From the NCBI RefSeq assembly GCF_000381365.1, contig NZ_KB905467.1, positions 303,604-367,603 of the forward strand: a stretch of DNA of 64,000 bases, written 5' to 3'. Position numbers and translations under genes: made by a program. This stretch comes from Bacteroides salyersiae WAL 10018 = DSM 18765 = JCM 12988. GTDB taxonomy: Bacteria > Bacteroidota > Bacteroidia > Bacteroidales > Bacteroidaceae. Positions within the stretch are counted from its first letter, which is position 1, and each line of letters starts with the position of its first letter. Under the pieces are notes generated by a model that saw nothing but the letters and a program-made list of their open reading frames with translations, had not been told where the DNA came from and did no database searches. Below are positions 47,784 through 55,220 of this stretch, in pieces.

Positions 47784-49682
47784 ATGAAAAAGATACTTGT
47801 ATTTTTCATGTTGGCGGTCACTTTGATTACTTATGTACAAGGGGTGACCATATCTTCTTCGTACATCAGTGATATCACGTTAGATGGAGTTCCGGCTGTT
47901 ATTGAGAACACTCATGGGGAGGAACGTTTATTCTTCGCCATAGACCCTGACAAAGGATCTGCATTTACAGCAATCCTTAGTTGTCCGGGAGCGACACAAA
48001 TCCTGTTCGATGGACAGAATATCTCCACCGACAATCCTGTAATAACCGTTGCTGACTATGCGACGGGTAACCATACCCTTTCTGTGACTCGTGAAGGAAT
48101 ACAGCGTACATGGCGATTGATGTTCACCACGCTGCCGATTATCTGTTTCGATTCAGACTTGGAAGCAATGCTTGCCGTGCGTAACAGTGAAGATTTGTAT
48201 TATCAAAATCCCCGTAAAAAAACAGATGGGCATATCGTGATTGTCGATCCTCTGAAACGTACGGATGGTGAATATGTATTTAGCCAAAACACAAAATCCC
48301 GCATTCGTGGTGCGACATCGGGTGGATATAGTAAAAAATCATTCACTGTTAGCCTGTATGATGATGCTTACGAAGATAAGGTAGATGCCACCGTTCTCGG
48401 TATGCGCGATGATGACGGATGGATTCTCGATGCAATGTATGCCGACCATGCACGGATGCGTAACCGCTTGTTGTTTGATATTTGGAACGATATGGACGAT
48501 CTGCCTTACGACAAAGACTCTGATAAACCTTTTCAGGCCAATGGCACCCACGGCATGCATGTCGAGATACTGTTCAACGGTTCATACTTCGGGCTTTACT
48601 GCCTTACCGATAAAATCGACCGTAAACAGCTTAATTTGAAGAAATCGCGTACCGATTTCGACGGTAATTACGCGGGTTCCCGTGGCATATTGTGGAAGGG
48701 GAGATTCATGCAAGATATCTGTACTTTTAACTCATACCCCAAAGAATATCCTGCTGACACATTGTATTGGGGATATGTTTCTCAGGAATATCCCGACGAC
48801 AATAATTCTCAGGCTAATTGGGAACTGCTCAAGCAATTCATCGACCTGATTTCTCCGGCCAATAATGGGAAATACGATGAAGGAGCCAAAGGACGTCTCA
48901 CGGCAGCATTGCCCCAATGGATTTATATTGACAATGTGGTCAATTATCAGATATTCGGCGAAGTATTTTGCCTTCAGGATAACTGGGGTAAAAATCTGCT
49001 TTACAGTATCCGTAATTTGGAGAAAGGGCATAATATTCTTTTCACTCCTTGGGATCTGGATGCAAGTCTGGGGCGCACTGCCGGTGGAGGCATTCACGGA
49101 ACCGATGACCCCAAATGGCACCCTTTCGGAGAACAATGCTCCCCGAAAAACGGTATGTATTTCACTCTTTTGCAGCATAATCCTCTTGAATATAAAACTC
49201 GATTACGTAACCGTTGGAATATGCTGAAAGATAACCTCCTCTCTCCCGATGCGGTATATACGCGCATGAAAACTTATGCCGACAAACTTACCAATAGCGG
49301 TGCATGGACACGGGAGAAAGCCCGTTGGCCCGAACATGCCGGAGACGTGTACGAAGAAATAGATTATATGAAATCGTATTTTGAAATTTATCACGACCTC
49401 TTCGAAAAAGCGGTGGCAAATTTCCCGACGGGCATAACGTCACCCGCTATGGACGAGTCAGATGACATCCTGCTGGTTTATACCGGTACAGGCAGCATAA
49501 ACGCCAGTGTTTCCGACCCTAATAATAAAGGTGTAATTTCTGTGTTCAACGGGGCAGGACATCTCATTACCTTTTCGGAAACATCACAGTTGCAAATTGA
49601 CGGATTGGTACCTGGTATATATTGTGTGCAACTCAGGTTTGCTAACCGGATTCTGGTTCAAAAAGTGGTTGTGAGAGAGTAG
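47784..49682 (+). CDS. Secreted CotH-like kinase-fold protein
   Basis: 632 residues with a signal peptide (1-20). Residues about 165-480 show the CotH pattern: SRIRGATSGGYSKKSF, the GWILDAMYADHARMRNRLLFDIW stretch, HVEILFNGSYFGLYCLTDKI followed by DRKQL, then NYQIFGEVFCLQDNWGKNLL and FTPWDLDASLG, whose Asp residues bind metal in kinase-fold CotH. A beta-sandwich of about 130 residues precedes it, and the C-terminus (GIYCVQLRFANRILVQKVVV) is a type IX-like sorting tail. CotH proteins phosphorylate secreted proteins (established for spore coat). The target here is unknown. First gene of a five-gene operon with VTC and DUF4956. Confidence 0.88.
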   Translation: MKKILVFFMLAVTLITYVQGVTISSSYISDITLDGVPAVIENTHGEERLFFAIDPDKGSAFTAILSCPGATQILFDGQNISTDNPVITVADYATGNHTLSVTREGIQRTWRLMFTTLPIICFDSDLEAMLAVRNSEDLYYQNPRKKTDGHIVIVDPLKRTDGEYVFSQNTKSRIRGATSGGYSKKSFTVSLYDDAYEDKVDATVLGMRDDDGWILDAMYADHARMRNRLLFDIWNDMDDLPYDKDSDKPFQANGTHGMHVEILFNGSYFGLYCLTDKIDRKQLNLKKSRTDFDGNYAGSRGILWKGRFMQDICTFNSYPKEYPADTLYWGYVSQEYPDDNNSQANWELLKQFIDLISPANNGKYDEGAKGRLTAALPQWIYIDNVVNYQIFGEVFCLQDNWGKNLLYSIRNLEKGHNILFTPWDLDASLGRTAGGGIHGTDDPKWHPFGEQCSPKNGMYFTLLQHNPLEYKTRLRNRWNMLKDNLLSPDAVYTRMKTYADKLTNSGAWTREKARWPEHAGDVYEEIDYMKSYFEIYHDLFEKAVANFPTGITSPAMDESDDILLVYTGTGSINASVSDPNNKGVISVFNGAGHLITFSETSQLQIDGLVPGIYCVQLRFANRILVQKVVVRE

Positions 49683-49728
49683 GGGGGACGTCGACACATT
49701 ACCAGAAACAATTTAGAACGATTGCTGA

Positions 49729-50523
49729 ATGATCATGAGGGATATTCTGAATGTATATAGCCCGATAACGCTCGACGAGATGAGTGGAATAAGTTTGATG
49801 AACCGGACGGATACCAAATTTGTTACCGGCATTGAAAGGGTTCGTGAACTGTTGTTTATGGCAAAGAACGATTATTTTGTACAGCAAACCGGTGGAATGC
49901 GGATATTGTCATACTATTCGGTGTATTTTGACACAAAGACATTCGATATGTACGTAGCCCATCAAAATGGTAAATTGAATCGCCAGAAGATACGTATTCG
50001 TTCGTATGTCGACTCGGGAGACAATTTTCTTGAAGTGAAAACAAAGAACAATCGTGGACAGACTGATAAAAAACGCATACCTGTCGATGCATTCGATCCG
50101 TTTAAACCGCAATACAACATTATATTTTCCGGTGACGTTTATGACGATAAACCAAACTGTGTCGATTTTCTCAAAGAATATCTCTATTATTCTCCCGTCA
50201 CACTTAAGGAGTCGCTTGAGATTCGTTTTGATCGTATCACTCTCGTGAATAAGAAAAAGACCGAGCGACTGACAATTGACATGAATCTGAATTTCTTAAA
50301 CACATATACTGGCATTACAAAGTCCCTCGAAAAACTTGCCGTAATTGAGCTCAAACGTGACGGATTAGTATATTCGCCCGTTCTTGAAATGCTTCGTACT
50401 TTGCGTATTTTGCCGATGGGATTCAGTAAATATTGCATAGGGTCGGCTATTACTAATCTGGCTTTAAAGCGTAATCGGATTCTCCCGAAATTGCGGCAGA
50501 TTGAAAAGATATCCGTAGTTTGA
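49729..50523 (+). CDS. VTC-type polyphosphate polymerase domain protein
   Basis: 264 residues, almost entirely one triphosphate-tunnel domain. Tunnel residues are visible: RTDTKFV near the start; YFDTKTFDMYVAHQNGKLNR, then QKIRIRSY; FLEVKTKNNRGQTDKKRIPV; the ERLTIDMNLNF strand; LAVIELKRDG; FSKYCIGSAITN. In yeast Vtc4 this fold makes polyphosphate from ATP. There is no SPX domain and no membrane helix; the adjacent DUF4956 gene may supply the membrane part. Cytosolic. It starts 46 bp after CotH, either at 49729 or at an ATG 6 bp further. Confidence 0.87.
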   Translation: MIMRDILNVYSPITLDEMSGISLMNRTDTKFVTGIERVRELLFMAKNDYFVQQTGGMRILSYYSVYFDTKTFDMYVAHQNGKLNRQKIRIRSYVDSGDNFLEVKTKNNRGQTDKKRIPVDAFDPFKPQYNIIFSGDVYDDKPNCVDFLKEYLYYSPVTLKESLEIRFDRITLVNKKKTERLTIDMNLNFLNTYTGITKSLEKLAVIELKRDGLVYSPVLEMLRTLRILPMGFSKYCIGSAITNLALKRNRILPKLRQIEKISVV

Positions 50524-50598
50524 TGTACAAAATGACTATTTAGTAAAGCATCGATAAAAATACAGAATAACACATTTATCAAATATAATTTTTACATA

Positions 50599-51288
50599 AT
50601 GGAAGATATTGAAACTTTAGATTTACTGGGAACACCGTTGATGGAAGGATACAATCTGGTCACCATGCTATTGAGATTTTCATTCAATATGCTTGTGGTG
50701 TGGCTCATGATTCATTGCCTCTATTACCCTAAGAGCAGACGGAGAGACTATTATTTCACATTTATGCTCATCAGTATCAGTATCTTCTTTCTGATTTTCC
50801 TGCTCGGTGGCGTGAAACTGAAAATCGGATTTGCACTCGGACTGTTTGCTATTTTCGGAATAATACGTTATCGTACGGAGTCTATGCCGGTGCGGGAAAT
50901 GACGTATCTGTTTTGTATCATAGCAATATCGGTTATAAATGCTCTTGCCATCACAATAAGCTATGTCGAACTTGTTGTAACGAATGTCATATTCTTATTG
51001 GCCACATGGCTCTTTGAAAGTTACATACTACTGAAGCATGTATCGACGAAACTGATTCAGTATGATCGTATTGCGCTTATAACGCCCGACAAGCGTCTTG
51101 AACTGATAGCCGACTTGGAGCATCGCACAGGGCTGAAAATTAAATCGGTTGAAATCGGTGCGATTGATTTTCTGCGTGATATGGCGATAGTGAAAATACA
51201 TTATGAGACAGATCATATGGGCGATAACAGTATTAACAACGAACTTAAACTATCTCGTGAAGAATGGACAGATGTAGAAAGACAATAA
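50599..51288 (+). CDS. DUF4956 membrane protein
   Basis: 229 residues. Four membrane helices (about 20-42, 52-72, 75-92 and 105-140, VTMLLRFSFNMLVVWLMIH; FMLISISIFFLIFLLGG; FCIIAISVINALAITIS). The conserved DUF4956 core GLFAIFGIIRYRTESMPVREMTYLF sits in a loop between helices. A cytosolic C-terminal alpha/beta domain (about 160-229) resembles a regulatory fold. In many bacteria this family is encoded next to VTC-domain proteins, so a membrane channel or scaffold for polyphosphate is a reasonable guess. Its 3' end overlaps the next gene by 25 bp. Confidence 0.87.
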   Translation: MEDIETLDLLGTPLMEGYNLVTMLLRFSFNMLVVWLMIHCLYYPKSRRRDYYFTFMLISISIFFLIFLLGGVKLKIGFALGLFAIFGIIRYRTESMPVREMTYLFCIIAISVINALAITISYVELVVTNVIFLLATWLFESYILLKHVSTKLIQYDRIALITPDKRLELIADLEHRTGLKIKSVEIGAIDFLRDMAIVKIHYETDHMGDNSINNELKLSREEWTDVERQ

Positions 51289-52046
51289 CCTGTTATGCCC
51301 GTATTCCGATTCTTGTGGCAATATTCGTCGTTGGGTTGCTTTGGCCGACAAGTGTAAAAGCGCAATCTTCCGATTTCGGCATATGGTCGGCGGTTGGGGT
51401 CGAAAAGAAAATTAACAAGAAATGGAATGTCGGTGCGGAGACCGAATTTCGCACCCGTAACGATTCGAAGACACCCGAAAGATGGAGTTTCGGAGTGGAT
51501 GGCAGCTATAAGTTAATGCGTTACGTCAAAGTTGCTGCTGCTTACAGCCTGCTTTACGATAATAACAAAGAGAAAATAACGTGGAATCCCGACGGTAACT
51601 ACAACAATTGGCGTCCGTCTTATTGGGGAGTACGCCATCGCTTTTCCTTTTCCGTGACCGGGAATGTCGATATAGGAAGGTTGAAACTTTCATTGCGCGA
51701 ACGCTGGCAGTATACTTATCGTCCGTCGAAGATTACCGAACGCTATGATTTTGATAATGCGCAATGGGAGACTACTGAAGTTCGTGGCAAGGGGCGGAAC
51801 GTTTTACGTTCGCGATTTCGTGTAAGATACGATATTCCTCATTGCAAGCTCGATCCATATACTGATATTGAGTTGTTTAATTCGTGGTCACTGACTAAAA
51901 TGCGCTACACTATCGGTGCTGATTATAAAATAAGGAAAAGACACGTTATCGGTCTTTATTATCGATGGCAGAACATTACCGGTGACGATGATGATAATCA
52001 GCCGGATTGTCATATTCTCGGTATGGGTTATACGTTTAAATTTTAA
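51264..52046 (+). CDS. DUF2490 outer membrane beta-barrel protein
   Basis: 260 residues. The start inside the DUF4956 gene is chosen since no other in-frame start precedes the signal peptide (hydrophobic IPILVAIFVVGLLWP, cleavage near VKAQ). The mature part is strand-rich with alternating residues and aromatic ends: FGIWSAVGVEKKINKKWNVGAETEFRT, FSFSVTGNVDIGRLKLSLRERWQYTYRP, and a final GMGYTFKF typical of outer membrane barrels. Function unknown. Translational coupling to DUF4956 links the inner and outer membrane parts of the operon. Confidence 0.82.
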   Translation: MDRCRKTITCYARIPILVAIFVVGLLWPTSVKAQSSDFGIWSAVGVEKKINKKWNVGAETEFRTRNDSKTPERWSFGVDGSYKLMRYVKVAAAYSLLYDNNKEKITWNPDGNYNNWRPSYWGVRHRFSFSVTGNVDIGRLKLSLRERWQYTYRPSKITERYDFDNAQWETTEVRGKGRNVLRSRFRVRYDIPHCKLDPYTDIELFNSWSLTKMRYTIGADYKIRKRHVIGLYYRWQNITGDDDDNQPDCHILGMGYTFKF

Positions 52047-52049
52047 GAT

Positions 52050-53231
52050 ATGTATAAATTCTATTCAATAATAATATTTGTAGTCATGGCGGTATTTACG
52101 TCATGTGAGAATGATGACACCGATTTCAGTCATATCATTGATGGGGCTGAAGTTGAAGTGAAAGATATCGAATTTGATTCTACGCCACTTGACGAGGGAG
52201 TCGAAAACATTCCCTCTGACGATAACGACTACGTTGAAAACAGTGATTTTTATTCTGTTGTCAAAGTCGATTATCGTGGGATGACTGCTGTAGTGAGCGG
52301 TGATGTCGATATGGTAACCGTATTTGTCGAAGGTGCACATGTCACTATCCATTCTTATCGGCACAACATCGAGTATGTACTTAAGGGTTCGAGTGATAAC
52401 GGTTCGTTCAAAATTTACAGCGACTACAAAATGAAAATCACATTGGATGGCGTTGCATTGCATCATCCTTCGGGTGCCGCTCTCAATAATCAGTGCGGTA
52501 AGTCACTCTATCTCGTACTTGCGCCCGGCAGCGAAAATACTCTCAGCGACGGTGATCATTACATAATGTCCGGCAATGAAGATATGAAAGGGGCTTTTTT
52601 TAGTGAAGGGCAAATTATATTCAGTGGCTCGGGAATTCTTAATGTAAAAGGGGGGTATAAAAATGCCATTGTCAGCGATGATTATATCGTGTTTCGTCCC
52701 GGTAATGTGATTAATGCCGGCAGCACAGCTGGTCACGGCATTAAAGCTAATGATGGGGTGAAGATAATGGGGGGAGTACTCAATGTGGAAGTGACTGTAG
52801 CGGCAGCCAAAGGCATTAATTCCGAGTATGATGTGATTGTGCGCGGAGGACGTACCACGGTTATCACATCGGGCAATCCGCGTGTTAAGAGTGATGATAG
52901 CAGCAGTTGTGCAGCAGTAAAATGTGACGGCTCATTCATCATGACTGCGGGAATGCTTAACCTCAAAAGTACCGGTGAGGGAGGTAAGGGTATCAATTCC
53001 GATAAAGACATTTCGATAATATCCGGAGAACTCAACGTTGTGACACTCGGCGACAAAGGTGTGGCATCGCCCAAAGGCGTTAAAGCGGACGGCGACATCA
53101 CTTTCGGAAAGGCGGACATATATGTTTATAGTAAAGTGGGCCGTGCCATCGATGCTTTCGGCTCATTTACATTTGGTTCTGACTACGCTTCACTTATCGA
53201 CAGTAAACATTTCTTTGAGATAAAATATTAA
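52050..53231 (+). CDS. DUF4353-type carbohydrate-binding lipoprotein
   Basis: 393 residues starting 3 bp after the DUF2490 stop. Lipobox AVFTSC (Cys19). After an acidic linker (about 25-70) comes a repeated right-handed beta-helix-like region (about 80-385) with short GxxxxG units: GSGILNVKGGYKNAIVSDD, GHGIKANDGVKIMGG, GKGINSDKDISIISGELNVV. This is the DUF4353 family, annotated as carbohydrate-binding and often encoded beside CotH. Probably a surface or periplasmic receptor for the operon's product. Last gene of the operon. Confidence 0.85.
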   Translation: MYKFYSIIIFVVMAVFTSCENDDTDFSHIIDGAEVEVKDIEFDSTPLDEGVENIPSDDNDYVENSDFYSVVKVDYRGMTAVVSGDVDMVTVFVEGAHVTIHSYRHNIEYVLKGSSDNGSFKIYSDYKMKITLDGVALHHPSGAALNNQCGKSLYLVLAPGSENTLSDGDHYIMSGNEDMKGAFFSEGQIIFSGSGILNVKGGYKNAIVSDDYIVFRPGNVINAGSTAGHGIKANDGVKIMGGVLNVEVTVAAAKGINSEYDVIVRGGRTTVITSGNPRVKSDDSSSCAAVKCDGSFIMTAGMLNLKSTGEGGKGINSDKDISIISGELNVVTLGDKGVASPKGVKADGDITFGKADIYVYSKVGRAIDAFGSFTFGSDYASLIDSKHFFEIKY

Positions 53232-53363
53232 TAAACCCTTAATGCCTAATATTGCTTTTGTTTAATATTTTTTGAAAGCAAAATTGAAACAAGTCAATCT
53301 TTTCTATTTTTTAAAAATATTTTGTTCGGAATAGTATAATTTCATTTGAAATCTTATAGTTAT

Positions 53364-53427
53364 AGACATTTTTGGAAAATAAAAAAATAGTTTTAGACAT
53401 CATTTTGTATTTATCATCGTAAGTTTG
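53364..53427 (+). promoter_or_regulatory. Regulated promoter 3 of the utilization locus (twin-box)
   Basis: Box 1 AGACATTTTTGGAA (53364-53377), box 2 AGACAT (53395-53400), -7 TAAGTTTG (53420-53427). The 31- and 25-bp spacings are the same as at 31067 and 40127. The first gene is 530 bp away, so either the leader is long or a gene has been lost between. Confidence 0.65.
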
Positions 53428-53910
53428 CAATAATATTCAAATATTTGATGATATCGATTCGATATAAAAGTGTTGTATAGCTTTCTGGAGAGATAATAAA
53501 CTATAAAAATAGAAATTATATTGAAATATGTTGAGTATATGTGAAATGTTCGGGCTTTCAACTAATGGGAAATCGTATGAGGCCTGTTGAGTGAAGTTGA
53601 TAGATGAAGGAGGGAAAATATATTGAGTAGGATTGAATTCTTGGTTGCGGCTTAGTACTTTTCCTTTTTCAAATGTAATATTATTAAAGAAAGTGTGTTA
53701 TGTCAATGAATTGGAATGTAGTGGAAAGATAACTTTGTATTAAGGAAATAGTGTTGACGGTTTATCATTGAATAGTAGAGAAAATCCATTCATGACAAAG
53801 AATATTTCTGTAATTTTGGAACTGGATAGTATAACGTAATGGATTTTTAAAATTGTAAAGTGACTGGCATTGTAACTATTTTGTAAATTTCCCAATGGAA
53901 TATATGTGGT

Positions 53911-53929
53911 AAAGTTATATTAAACTTAG
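53911..53929 (+). repeat. Leader motif shared with the sulfatase at 62.3 kb, copy 1
   Basis: AAAGTTATATTAAACTTAG here and AAAGTTATATCGAACTTAG at 62236-62254 differ at two positions. It contains an inverted repeat AAGTT/AACTT. Both copies lie shortly upstream of a start codon, and both downstream genes begin with ATG, two codons, then a second ATG followed by AA. Confidence 0.55.
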
Positions 53930-53957
53930 GTTGACTACCTTTTGTAAGGTTAAATAG

Positions 53958-55103
53958 ATGAATACTATGAATAGAGATAAAATATTGGAGAATAATTCTT
54001 CTCGACTTGCTTCATTAGATATATTACGGGGCTTTGACTTGTTTCTTCTTGTTTTTTTTCAACCTGTGTTTGTAGCATTAGGGCAACAATTAGATTTGCC
54101 TTTTCTGAATAGATTAGTCTATCAATTTGACCACGAAGCGTGGGTTGGATTTCATCTTTGGGATCTTGTAATGCCGCTTTTTTTGTTTATGACAGGGGCT
54201 TCGATGCCTTTTTCTTTGTCTAAATACAAAATTTCTTCTGCCGGCTGCCAGTTTGTCTATCGTCGGATTTTTAGGCGGGTTGTTTTGCTATTTTTATTTG
54301 GTATGATTGTTCAGGGCAATCTGCTGGGATTTGACAGTCAGCATATTTATTTATATTCTAATACATTGCAGGCCATTGCTGTAGGGTATCTCATAGCTGC
54401 TATTATCCAATTGCATTTTTCATTTAAGTGGCAGATTATAATAACCTTGTTACTACTTCTGGTATATTGGATTCCTATGACATTTTGTGGCGATTTTACA
54501 CCCCAAGGAAACTTTGCAGAGCAAGTAGATAGATGGGTTTTAGGCCGTTTTCGAGATGGAGTTTATTGGAATGGAGATGGTACATGGAGTTTCTCACTTC
54601 AATATAATTATACGTGGATTTGGAGCAGTCTGACATTTGGAGTAACTGTAATGCTTGGAACTTTTGCCGGAAAACTAATGAAAGAGGGGGAGGCGAACCG
54701 GAAAAGGGTAGTGAGGATATTGTTGATAACCGGATTGATTTTGATAGGTGTAGCAGTGTTGTGGAGTTTGCAAATGCCTGTTATAAAGCGTCTGTGGACA
54801 GGCAGTATGACATTGTTGTCCGGTGGATATTGCTTTTTGTTAATGGCGTTTTTTTATTATTGGATTGATTATAAAGGCCGTATCTGGGGGCTGAACTGGT
54901 TGAAAATATATGGAATGAATTCCATTGCGGCTTATCTGTTGGGTGAAGTGATAAATTTTCGGTGTGTTGCAGCTTCGGTGAGTTATGGGTTGGAACAATA
55001 CTTGGGTGATTATTATCAAGTATGGTTGACTTTTGCCAATTACCTTATTCTCTTTTTCATTTTGAGGGCCATGTATAAATGTGGATTATTCCTTAAGGTT
55101 TAA
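53958..55103 (+). CDS. DUF5009 / NagX-like membrane acetyltransferase
   Basis: 381 residues with about ten membrane helices. The opening RLASLDILRGFDLFLLVFFQP, then HLWDLVMPLFLFMTGASMPFSL, is typical of the family related to human HGSNAT (heparan-alpha-glucosaminide N-acetyltransferase). His and Asp residues in QFDHEAWVGFHLWDL are the likely catalytic region. It probably acetylates the amino group of glucosamine units using cytosolic acetyl-CoA, or another sugar amine. Its place beside GH20/GH95/GH29 and GlcNAc-sulfatase genes fits. A second ATG at 53967 could be the true start. Confidence 0.85.
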   Translation: MNTMNRDKILENNSSRLASLDILRGFDLFLLVFFQPVFVALGQQLDLPFLNRLVYQFDHEAWVGFHLWDLVMPLFLFMTGASMPFSLSKYKISSAGCQFVYRRIFRRVVLLFLFGMIVQGNLLGFDSQHIYLYSNTLQAIAVGYLIAAIIQLHFSFKWQIIITLLLLLVYWIPMTFCGDFTPQGNFAEQVDRWVLGRFRDGVYWNGDGTWSFSLQYNYTWIWSSLTFGVTVMLGTFAGKLMKEGEANRKRVVRILLITGLILIGVAVLWSLQMPVIKRLWTGSMTLLSGGYCFLLMAFFYYWIDYKGRIWGLNWLKIYGMNSIAAYLLGEVINFRCVAASVSYGLEQYLGDYYQVWLTFANYLILFFILRAMYKCGLFLKV

Positions 55104-55220
55104 TAAGTGGATGTAGTGGAGAAATGATATATTGGCGGAATGTAGAAAGTAAAATGAACCTGATAATCTGGAAAAAGGATATTTTTCATATTTAGAATAT
55201 TAATAATTACGGCATAGAGA

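Larger units (their letters stand above)
53232..53957. other. 726-bp intergenic region with an orphan regulated promoter
   Basis: No gene is evident. It holds twin-box promoter 3 at 53364-53427, then about 530 bp of AT-rich sequence before the acetyltransferase. Further TAnnTTTG words occur at 53730-53737 and 53811-53818, and a 19-bp motif shared with the sulfatase leader at 62236 lies at 53911-53929. Confidence 0.6.

Noticed and set aside
53932..53945. TACCTTTTG as -7 for the acetyltransferase
   Set aside because: One extra T breaks the TAnnTTTG consensus and no -33 is seen; too weak to call.
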